A program made the translations under genes and the position numbers. Of a stretch of 20,568 nucleotides of DNA, positions 14,006 to 20,022 are shown in pieces. Each line of letters begins with the position of its first letter. Position 1 is the stretch's first letter. Source of the DNA: Bordetella parapertussis (GTDB taxonomy: Bacteria; Cyanobacteriota; Cyanobacteriia; PCC-6307; Cyanobiaceae). Location: NCBI GenBank assembly GCA_943324725.2, contig CALPMR020000019.1, forward strand, positions 1 to 20,568. Direction: 5' to 3'. The notes below the pieces were generated by a model. That model was not told the DNA's origin, made no database searches, and worked only from the letters and a program-made list of their open reading frames with translations.

Positions 14006-14032
14006 TTGGTGCTCACCCGCTGGGACAGCTGA
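13979..14032 (+). repeat. 27-bp tandem duplication across the ycf35 stop codon
   Basis: Two adjacent 27-bp units (13979-14005 and 14006-14032) match at 25 of 27 positions. Both keep the ycf35 frame, encoding LVVTRWDS-stop and LVLTRWDS-stop. The first copy holds the real stop, so the second is untranslated unless the stop is read through. The second copy ends 6 bases before the ferredoxin start. Confidence 0.85.
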
Positions 14033-14038
14033 AACTTC

Positions 14039-14509
14039 TTGACCCTTTCCCCCTTGGCCTCCCTTCACGATCCAGACGGGGACTTCGCCGTTGATCCGGC
14101 GCTGGCCTTCCGTGTCGCCAGTCCGGGGCCGGGAGTGGGCCCCAGTGGCCTGGAGCCGATCCTGGGCGGTGCCTTGCGCCAGAAGGCGGTCTGGGTGGAT
14201 GAGGCGGTCTGCATCGGCTGCCGCTATTGCGCCCATGTGGCCTGCAATACCTTCCTGGTGGAGCCCACCTGGGGCCGCTCCCGGGCGATTCGTCAGGATG
14301 GCGACAGCACCGATCGCATCCAGGAGGCGATCGACACCTGTCCGGTGGACTGCATCCACTGGGTGGCCTACGAGCGGCTGCCGGCTCTCGAGGCCCAGCT
14401 GGAGCAGCAGGAGATCCTGCCCCTGGGAGTGCCGTCGCCGGCGCGCTTCAGGCGCACCCTGCCCCGCGCCGTCGCGGCGATCGAGGCCGCCACGATCCAG
14501 CGCCCCTGA
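14039..14509 (+). CDS. [4Fe-4S] ferredoxin-like protein
   Basis: The 156-residue protein has a single ferredoxin-type iron-sulphur domain in its middle. Cluster ligands are C58-x2-C61-x2-C64 (CIGCRYCAHVAC) and C101 before proline (TCPVDCIHWV). Two further cysteines, C69 and C105, lie close by. The combination VDEAVCIGCRYCAH...CPVDCIHWV is typical of plant and cyanobacterial ferredoxin-like proteins that can also be fused to J-domains. The N-terminal 50 residues are unstructured-looking and the C-terminal 40 form a helix-rich tail. The TTG start at 14039 is tentative; TTG 14054 is an alternative. It probably passes electrons to a partner, perhaps the reductase-like protein encoded 28 bases downstream, but this is inference. 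Confidence 0.85.
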   Translation: MTLSPLASLHDPDGDFAVDPALAFRVASPGPGVGPSGLEPILGGALRQKAVWVDEAVCIGCRYCAHVACNTFLVEPTWGRSRAIRQDGDSTDRIQEAIDTCPVDCIHWVAYERLPALEAQLEQQEILPLGVPSPARFRRTLPRAVAAIEAATIQRP

Positions 14510-14526
14510 CCCCGCGCCCCTGACCC
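14500..14526 (+). repeat. Short tandem repeat across the ferredoxin stop codon
   Basis: The 13-bp sequence GCGCCCCTGACCC occurs at 14500-14512 and again at 14514-14526, a 14-bp period with identical copies. The first copy contains the ferredoxin stop codon (TGA 14507-14509). It fills most of the spacer before the next gene. Confidence 0.75.
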
Positions 14527-14537
14527 GCCCCGCCCTC

Positions 14538-15752
14538 TTGAAACTCCCCACCCGTCGTTTCGGCCGCACCGAGCTGGCGATGCCGGTTCTGTCCCTGGGG
14601 GGCATGCGTTTCCAGCAGAGCTGGAGCGACCTGCCGCCGGCTGAGATCACCACCGCCAGCCAGGAGAATCTGCGCGCCATCCTGGAGCGGGCCGTGGCGG
14701 TCGGTGCCCATCACATCGAAACCGCCCGCGGCTACGGCAGCTCCGAGCGCCAGCTGGGCTGGCTGCTGGCGGAGGTGCCCGATCCGCAGCGCATCCTGCA
14801 GACCAAGTTGCCGCCCCAACCCGATCCGGCGGTCTTCGAGCAGCAACTGGCGCTCAGTGTGGAGCGGCTGGGCCTCGAGGCCCGCGGTGAGCGCATCGAC
14901 CTGCTCGGGTTCCATGGGGTCAACAACGCCGAGCTGCTGGAGCAGGTGCTGCGGCCGGGCGGCTGCCTGGCGGTGGCCCGGCGCTGGCAGGCCGCTGGCC
15001 GGGTGGGGCACATCGGCCTGTCCACCCATGCGCCATTGCCGGTGATTCTCGAGGCAATCGCCAGCGACAGCTTCGATTACATCAATCTCCACTGGTATTT
15101 CATCCGCCAGGACAACAGCCCCGCCCTGCTGGCGGCCATGGCCCACGACATGGGGGTGTTCGTGATCAGCCCCACCGACAAGGGCGGCCATCTGCACACG
15201 CCGGCACCGCGCTTCAGTGCGCTCTGCGAGCCGCTGCATCCGATCGTCTTCAACGACCTCTTCTGTCTCTCGGCCCCGGCCATCCACACGATCAGCGTCG
15301 GCGCGGCCCGGCCCAGCGACCTTGACCTGCACCTGGAGGCGGCGGCCCTGCTGCCGCAGGCGAACCAGCTGTTGCCGCCGATTCTGGAGCGGCTGGACGC
15401 GGCCCGCCGCCAGGCCCTGGGCCAGCGCTGGCTGGACACCTGGCAGCAGGGACTACCGGAGTGGCAGGACACCCCGGCTGGCCTCAACCTGCCGCTGCTG
15501 CTCTGGCTCCACACTCTGCTGGAGGCCTGGGGGCTGGAGGACTACTGCCGGGCCCGCTATCGCCTGCTGGGCGAGGGGGGGCACTGGTTTCCCGGCGAAA
15601 ATGCCGACGGCCTCGATACCCAGGTGAGCGAATCGGAGCTGCGGCAGGTTCTGGCCGGCAGCCCTTGGCTCGAGGAGATCCCGGATCTGCTGCGGCGCCT
15701 GCGCCAGCGGCTCGGCGGCGAGCAGCAGCAGCGCCTGTCGGCGGAGGGCTGA
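14538..15752 (+). CDS. Aldo/keto reductase family protein
   Basis: This 404-residue protein is an aldo/keto reductase with a C-terminal extension. From TTG 14538 the N-terminal barrel begins LPTRRFGRTELAMPVLSLGGMRF. The catalytic set is Y66 in ETARGYGSSE, K90 in LQTKLPP and H126 in LLGFHGVNN; the usual Asp in DTAxxYG is Glu (E61). The phosphate-binding end SVGAARPSDLDLH (253-265) suggests NAD(P)H use. Residues from about 300 resemble the C-terminal iron-sulphur domain of longer family members (GLNLP, YRLL, HWFPGENADG), yet the cluster cysteines are absent. A much longer open frame back to 14091 overlaps the ferredoxin and is a shadow. The substrate is unknown. Position directly after the ferredoxin suggests a functional pair. 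Confidence 0.85.
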   Translation: MKLPTRRFGRTELAMPVLSLGGMRFQQSWSDLPPAEITTASQENLRAILERAVAVGAHHIETARGYGSSERQLGWLLAEVPDPQRILQTKLPPQPDPAVFEQQLALSVERLGLEARGERIDLLGFHGVNNAELLEQVLRPGGCLAVARRWQAAGRVGHIGLSTHAPLPVILEAIASDSFDYINLHWYFIRQDNSPALLAAMAHDMGVFVISPTDKGGHLHTPAPRFSALCEPLHPIVFNDLFCLSAPAIHTISVGAARPSDLDLHLEAAALLPQANQLLPPILERLDAARRQALGQRWLDTWQQGLPEWQDTPAGLNLPLLLWLHTLLEAWGLEDYCRARYRLLGEGGHWFPGENADGLDTQVSESELRQVLAGSPWLEEIPDLLRRLRQRLGGEQQQRLSAEG

Positions 15753-15797
15753 TGGCTGAGGCCTGAGGCCATGGCGGTGGCGGGCGGCTCAGCCGCC
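15752..15797. terminator. Inverted repeats between convergent genes
   Basis: Only 36 bases separate the aldo/keto reductase stop from the rsmG stop on the other strand. The segment holds ATGGC/GCCAT arms (15752-15756, 15768-15772) around GGCCTGAGGCC, and GGCGGCT/AGCCGCC (15783-15789, 15791-15797), which overlaps the rsmG stop. These could terminate transcription from both sides. There is no T-run, so confidence is moderate. Confidence 0.4.
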
Positions 15798-16550
15798 GCC
15801 GCCGAGGGGGTGCTTGGCCGGCACCCCCACGGCCCGGGGGTAGGCCTTCGGGCAGGGGCCCAGGGGCTGCAGCACCAGGGCGTGGCGGATGCCGCGACCC
15901 CCTGGCAGCTCCATGGGCATGGTGCGCTCGATCGTGGCCCGCAGGGGCTCCAGGGCCCTCTCCAGGTCGCTCTGATCGCCCGGGCTCCACTGGCCCCGAT
16001 AGAGCAGGGCCCGCCCCTGGGGCAGCAGCAGCGGCACCAGGTACTCGGCCACCACCGGCGCCCTGGCCACGGCCCGGGCCAGGGCCCAGTCGAAGCGGCC
16101 GCGGCTGTCGGTGGCCTGGCCGCAGCGCTCGATCCGGTCACAGCGCAGGCTCACCCTGTCCTGAAGCCCCAGTTCCGCCACCATCGCCGCCACCGCGTCC
16201 ACCTTGCGGCTGACCGAATCGACCAGGGTCAGCCGAGCCGTGGGCAGGGCGATGGCGAGGGCCAGCCCCGGAAACCCCCCGCCGGTGCCGACGTCGATGA
16301 TCTGCAGCGGTTCCCGGTTGCCGGCTCCTTCGGCCTGCAGCAGGGGCACCAGGGGCCAGAGGCTGTCGAAGACCTGGGCGATCCAGTAGTCGTCGCCCTC
16401 CACCAGGCGGGTGAGGTTGACCCGCTCGTTCCCCTGGCGCAGGGCCGCCTGCAGGGCGATGAACTGCTCCAGCTGTGCAGGCGAGGGGTGCCAGCCGAGG
16501 GCCTGCCAGAGGGAGGACCCAGGGTCAGAGGTGGCAGGGCTGGCAGCCAT
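15789..16550 (-). CDS. rsmG: 16S rRNA (guanine-527-N7)-methyltransferase
   Basis: RsmG (GidB) methylates G527 in the 530 loop of 16S rRNA. The product is 253 residues from the ATG at 16550. The SAM-binding motif I is IDVGTGGGFPG (85-95), followed by D111 in LTLVDSVSRK, the acidic residue expected to bind the SAM ribose. The N-terminal helix region is typical: LEQFIALQAALRQGNERVNLT then EGDDYWIAQVFDSL. The C-terminal part contains RAVARAPVVAEYLVPLLLPQG, also conserved. An upstream ATG at 16586 would add 12 residues with no family resemblance. It is transcribed against the aldo/keto reductase and divergently from the J-domain gene, with 134 bases between the starts. Confidence 0.93.
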   Translation of the reverse strand: MAASPATSDPGSSLWQALGWHPSPAQLEQFIALQAALRQGNERVNLTRLVEGDDYWIAQVFDSLWPLVPLLQAEGAGNREPLQIIDVGTGGGFPGLALAIALPTARLTLVDSVSRKVDAVAAMVAELGLQDRVSLRCDRIERCGQATDSRGRFDWALARAVARAPVVAEYLVPLLLPQGRALLYRGQWSPGDQSDLERALEPLRATIERTMPMELPGGRGIRHALVLQPLGPCPKAYPRAVGVPAKHPLGGGG

Positions 16551-16684
16551 CCGTGATTGCCGGGGGGTGGGTCTTCCTAGGATCATGCCCAGTCTCGGGC
16601 CCGAGTCCGGGGCCAGGTCCAGCCGGGCCGGCCTGCCAGGTCCCGTCCCGCCCCGAATCCGTGGCCCTGCCTAACCTCACGGCC

Positions 16685-17176
16685 ATGTCCACCCACTACG
16701 AGTTGCTGGGGGTTGCTCCCGACGCCACGAGCCAGCAGCTGCGCCAGGCCTTCCGGGCCCTCAGCAAGCGCTATCACCCCGACACCACCTCCCTGCCGGC
16801 GCTCGAGGCAGAGGCGGCTTTTCGGCAAGTGCGCCAGGCCTATGGGGTGCTCGGCGATCCCGTCGCCCGCCGCTCCTATGACGAGAAGCTGCGCCAGCCC
16901 TCCAGGCCAGCGGTGGTGTTCAGTCCTGCCGTCCGTCCCGCCGGTGCCGCCTTTCAGCCCAGGCCCGCCTCGGTGCGCCGCAGCCTGTCCGGTGGGGAGT
17001 GGTTCGCCCTGGTGCTGCTGGCCGTGGCCCTGGTGCTGAGCCTGGTGCTGGGGGTCGGCCTGGCCCTGGCCCGTGGCACTGAGTTGATGACCCGGCCCAG
17101 CTGGTGGGTCGAGCCGCCAGCTGCTGGGGTGCTGCCCAGCAGCGAAGCGGTCCCGGTGCTGCGTCAAGCTCCCTGA
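16685..17176 (+). CDS. J-domain protein with C-terminal membrane helix
   Basis: This 163-residue protein has an N-terminal J-domain (about residues 4-66) with the HPD tripeptide at 31-33, needed to stimulate DnaK ATPase. Helix II (QQLRQAFRALSKRY) and helix III (EAAFRQVRQAYGVLGDPVARRSYD) are complete. There is no Gly/Phe or zinc-finger region. A hydrophobic helix follows at about 105-130 (WFALVLLAVALVLSLVLGVGL), so the protein is probably tail-anchored with the J-domain in the cytosol, recruiting DnaK to a membrane. The ATG at 16685 precedes STHYELLGV, the standard J-domain opening; the frame is open upstream without supporting similarity. The DUF3143 gene follows after 17 bases. Confidence 0.88.
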   Translation: MSTHYELLGVAPDATSQQLRQAFRALSKRYHPDTTSLPALEAEAAFRQVRQAYGVLGDPVARRSYDEKLRQPSRPAVVFSPAVRPAGAAFQPRPASVRRSLSGGEWFALVLLAVALVLSLVLGVGLALARGTELMTRPSWWVEPPAAGVLPSSEAVPVLRQAP

Positions 17177-17193
17177 AACCTCTCGGTGAGCCG

Positions 17194-17460
17194 ATGCCGT
17201 CCTTGCCGCCCGATCGCACTCCCCTCTATCACCATCCGCTGCCAGCCCTGGAGGCGTGGTTGATCCAGCTCGGTGCCCGTCAGCAGGCAGCCCGTTCGGC
17301 GGTCTGGGATCTGCATCGACCCCAGTGGAGTGCCCGCATCGAGCTGGGCAGCGAGGAGCTGCAGGTGAGCTGGCATCACGACGGCAAGCAGCGGGTGCGC
17401 CACTTTCCCTACGGCCTGACCCGCTCCGATGTCGAGGCGGCGATCCTGGTCGGGCCCTGA
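17194..17460 (+). CDS. DUF3143 family protein
   Basis: The 88-residue product matches the cyanobacterial DUF3143 family: a start region TPLYHHPLPALEAWLIQLGA, a middle strand region PQWSARIELGSEELQVSW and a C-terminal FPYGLTRSDVEAAILVGP. It has no membrane segment or recognisable catalytic motif, and its function is unknown. The ATG at 17194 lies 17 bases after the J-domain gene on the same strand, so the two are probably co-transcribed; a client or co-chaperone relation is speculative. It converges with bioA, whose end lies 25 bases downstream. Confidence 0.85.
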   Translation: MPSLPPDRTPLYHHPLPALEAWLIQLGARQQAARSAVWDLHRPQWSARIELGSEELQVSWHHDGKQRVRHFPYGLTRSDVEAAILVGP

Positions 17461-17485
17461 AAGCGGCGCTACGGGTCGCCTCGTT

Positions 17486-18763
17486 TCAGAGCTGCTCTAG
17501 CGCGCTGGCGATCGCGGCGTAGCACTGGCTCAGCTGGCCATCGTCGATGCAGAGGGGGGGCAGCAGGTAGACCACGTTGCCCAGGGGCCGCAGGAACACG
17601 CCCTGCTCCAGGGCCAGCTTCTGCAGCTGCCGGCCGGCCGGGTTGAGATAGCCGGGGTTCTCGACAGCCAGATCGAAGGCGGCGATGCTGCCCAGCAGGC
17701 GAGGACGGCGCACCAGGCGATGGCCGGCGATGGCCTCGAGCTGGGGCCGGTGGCGGGCTTCGATGCCGCGGTGGCGCTCGGGCCGGGCCTCCAGCAGATC
17801 GAGGCTGGCCAGGGCCGCGGCGCAGCCCAGGGGATTGGCCGTGAAGCTGTGCCCATGGAACAGCGTGTGGCTGGGCTCCTCATCGATGAAGCCGCCATAG
17901 AGGGTCTCGCTGGCCAGGGTCACCCCCATCGGCAGGAAGCCCCCGGTCAATCCCTTGGAGAGGGCCATCAGGTCGGGGCGGATGCCGGCCTGGCGGCAGG
18001 CGAACAGCTCGCCGCAGCGGCCGAAGCCCGTCAGCACCTCATCGGCAATCAGCAGGGTGCCGGCGGCCCGCACCCGTTGCTCCACCTGGCGCAGGAAGGT
18101 CGGTCGCACCATCGCCATGCCGCTGGCCCCCTGCAGCAGCGGCTCCAGGATCACCGCCGCCGTCGGCTGGTTCAGCAGCTCGTCCAGCCGGGCCAGGGCG
18201 GCTGCCTCGCGGGCTTCGACGCCGTCGTCGCCCCACCAGGTGGCGGGCCAGGGGGCCCGGGCGACATCGAACAGCAGGGAGGCGAACGGGGCTGAGAACA
18301 GGGAGCGCGCCCCCACGGCCATGGCGCCGAAGGTGTCGCCGTGATAGGCCCCATCGAAGGCGATCAGCTGGGGCCGGGCGATCCCCTGGTTGTGCCACCA
18401 CTGCCAGGCGATCTTGATCGCCACCTCCACGGCGGTGGAGCCGTTGTCGGAGAAGAACAGCCGCTCCAGGCCGCTCAGGGCGCTGAGCCGTTCCGCCAGG
18501 GCTTCGGCCGCGGGATGGCGGAAGTTGGCGAAGATCACCTGCTCGAGGGTGCGGGCCTGCTGGGCCACGGCGGCGGCGATCGAGGGCTCGGCGTGGCCGT
18601 GCAGCGTCACCCACCAGCTGCTGATCGCATCGATCAGGCGGCGGCCGTCGTCGAGTTCCAGCAGGGCCCCCTCGCCCCGCACCGCCCGCAGCGGCGGCTC
18701 GGAGCGGGCCACCTGGGTGGTGGGGTGCCACAGGTGGGGATGCCAGTGCGGAGGGGAGGTCAT
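17486..18763 (-). CDS. bioA: Adenosylmethionine-8-amino-7-oxononanoate aminotransferase
   Basis: BioA transfers the amino group of SAM to KAPA, giving 7,8-diaminopelargonate in biotin synthesis. The protein is 425 residues from the ATG at 18763. PLP binding is shown by K270 in ALSKGLTGGFLP and by D241 in ADEVLTGFGR. The substrate-site pattern SSWW (48-51) and Y140 in AYHGDTFGAM are typical for BioA rather than for other class-III aminotransferases. The HSFTANPLGCAAALASL segment near the C-terminus also fits. An in-frame ATG upstream would add 54 residues unlike BioA, so I reject it. It is on the same strand as bioD and bioC but separated from bioD by two small genes, one on the opposite strand. 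Confidence 0.95.
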   Translation of the reverse strand: MTSPPHWHPHLWHPTTQVARSEPPLRAVRGEGALLELDDGRRLIDAISSWWVTLHGHAEPSIAAAVAQQARTLEQVIFANFRHPAAEALAERLSALSGLERLFFSDNGSTAVEVAIKIAWQWWHNQGIARPQLIAFDGAYHGDTFGAMAVGARSLFSAPFASLLFDVARAPWPATWWGDDGVEAREAAALARLDELLNQPTAAVILEPLLQGASGMAMVRPTFLRQVEQRVRAAGTLLIADEVLTGFGRCGELFACRQAGIRPDLMALSKGLTGGFLPMGVTLASETLYGGFIDEEPSHTLFHGHSFTANPLGCAAALASLDLLEARPERHRGIEARHRPQLEAIAGHRLVRRPRLLGSIAAFDLAVENPGYLNPAGRQLQKLALEQGVFLRPLGNVVYLLPPLCIDDGQLSQCYAAIASALEQL

Positions 18764-18893
18764 TCGGCGGGGAGCAGGCAGGAGCAGGACACCCTTGGCA
18801 TGATGAAGAGGAGCCGGGCAGATCTGCCGCCCTGAACTCCGCCTCGAACCGTCCCCCGACTGAGCTCGCCAAGAGCCCCATCGCGAGAGGCCC

Positions 18894-19184
18894 ATGGAAT
18901 GGAATGCCACCAACTCTCGATCCAACCCCAGGGCGAACCGCTTTCTGCGGCCTGAGGAGGCGGCCTCCCGTTCCTTGGGCGCCAGGGCCTGGGGCTCATT
19001 GGATGTGTTCGCCGAGGGGCCTTGGCTGCAGATCCGGGTGTCGCTGGAACGGCAGGGCTGGAATCACTCCCAGATCGAACGCATCCACGATCAAATGCGC
19101 CATGGCTGGCCGCTGCGAATGGCACAACACAACGTCGCCGCGATCAGCGGCCATTGCCCACTGCGTTCCGGCCGCCAGACCTGA
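18894..19184 (+). CDS. Hypothetical protein (96 aa)
   Basis: This open frame encodes 96 residues starting MEWNATNSRSN. I do not recognise the family. The C-terminal half, VSLERQGWNHSQIERIHDQMRHGWPLR, reads like a compact helical motif (an RQGW...IERIHDxMxxGWPLR pattern) and has natural amino-acid composition, unlike competing frames that are Arg/Pro-rich. There is no membrane segment or signal peptide. The local base composition of the first 40 bases is lower in GC than its surroundings. It sits on the opposite strand in the gap between bioA and the 51-residue membrane gene, divergent from bioA by 130 bases. It may be a real small gene; no function can be offered. Confidence 0.5.
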   Translation: MEWNATNSRSNPRANRFLRPEEAASRSLGARAWGSLDVFAEGPWLQIRVSLERQGWNHSQIERIHDQMRHGWPLRMAQHNVAAISGHCPLRSGRQT

Positions 19185-19246
19185 AGCAGCTGCCTTGACA
19201 GGGAACGGTGTGGGGCCCTGGTCAGGGGCTGGTTGAAGCCTGAGGC

Positions 19247-19402
19247 TCAGCGACAGATCTCGGAGCGATGCTCCTGGGGCCCTCCCAGGGGGCCGCAGTT
19301 CACCCAGCGGACGAAGCCGGCTTCGATGTCGGTGAAGATCACCAGAATCGCCCCGCAAGCCAACGCCACGGCGCCACTGATCAGAATCTGACGTTTGCTC
19401 AT
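19247..19402 (-). CDS. Small membrane protein coupled to bioD (51 aa)
   Basis: The 51-residue product begins MSKRQILISG and has one hydrophobic helix (about 6-24, ILISGAVALACGAILVIFT), then a polar tail with VRWVNCGPLGG and two cysteines in the last 20 residues (C38 and C50). The positive N-terminus suggests an N-in orientation with the tail outside. Its ATG overlaps the bioD stop (ATGA), indicating translational coupling. The larger frame from 19438 would add 12 residues overlapping bioD and is less likely. I do not recognise a function; similar small proteins may be conserved among picocyanobacteria. Confidence 0.7.
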   Translation of the reverse strand: MSKRQILISGAVALACGAILVIFTDIEAGFVRWVNCGPLGGPQEHRSEICR

Positions 19403-20022
19403 CGACCCAGCGTATGCGGCAGCGCACTGGCGTGCCATTGCTGTTCCAGGGCGGCGGCGCTGAGCGGCTCGAGCGGTGGCAGTTCGGCCAGCACCGGCAC
19501 GCCCCCGAGGCTTGCCAGGCTGCGGGGATTGTCGGGGTGGGGCGGGCCGTTGAGCACCAGGCCCAGCACCGGGATCGAGCGGCGATGCAGAGCCTCGAGC
19601 GACAGCAGGGTGTGGTTGAGGGTGCCCAGGCCGCTGCGGGCCACCAGCAGCACCGGCAGCCCCCAGACGGCGATCTGCTCGATCTGCAGCCAGTCCCGTC
19701 GCAGCGGCACCAGCAGGCCGCCGGCGGTTTCCACCACCAGGGCGCCGTCACCGGCCGGCAGGGCCAGGCGGCCGGGATCGATCGTCAGGCCCTGCCGTTC
19801 GGCGGCCCAGTGGGGCGAGACGGGGGCTTCGAAGCGATAGGCCTCCGGCAGCAACCGCTCCGCCGGCAGCTGCAGCAGCTGCTGCAGCCGGCCCCTGTCG
19901 CCACCGTCATCGAGGCCGCTCTGCACCGGTTTCCAGTAGCGGGCTCCGAGGCCCTGCACCAGCAGTGCGCTCACCACCGTCTTGCCGACGTCGGTGTCAG
20001 TGCCGCAGACGATCAGGCGCAT
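19399..20022 (-). CDS. bioD: Dethiobiotin synthetase
   Basis: BioD closes the ureido ring of dethiobiotin from diaminopelargonate, CO2 and ATP. The 207-residue protein starts with the P-loop GTDTDVGKT (7-15), followed by K31 in YWKPVQSG, a conserved substrate contact. The second motif VETAGGLLVPL (97-107) matches the family VExAGG loop. LLVARSGLGTLNHTLLSLEAL and VLGLVLNG are also typical. The ATG at 20022 lies within the last codons of bioC, overlapping by 10 bases; the stop overlaps the start of the 51-residue membrane gene. This layout points to one co-translated bioC-bioD unit. Confidence 0.95.
   Translation of the reverse strand: MRLIVCGTDTDVGKTVVSALLVQGLGARYWKPVQSGLDDGGDRGRLQQLLQLPAERLLPEAYRFEAPVSPHWAAERQGLTIDPGRLALPAGDGALVVETAGGLLVPLRRDWLQIEQIAVWGLPVLLVARSGLGTLNHTLLSLEALHRRSIPVLGLVLNGPPHPDNPRSLASLGGVPVLAELPPLEPLSAAALEQQWHASALPHTLGR

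Noticed and set aside
14091..14537. Upstream extension of the aldo/keto reductase frame overlapping the ferredoxin
   Set aside because: The translated extension is Arg/Ser/Pro-rich, and the ferredoxin in the other frame has clear cluster motifs; the reductase homology starts at 14538.
18996..19751. 251-codon - strand frame overlapping the bioD end and the intergenic genes
   Set aside because: It conflicts with bioD in another frame and is Trp/Arg/Cys-rich without domain features.
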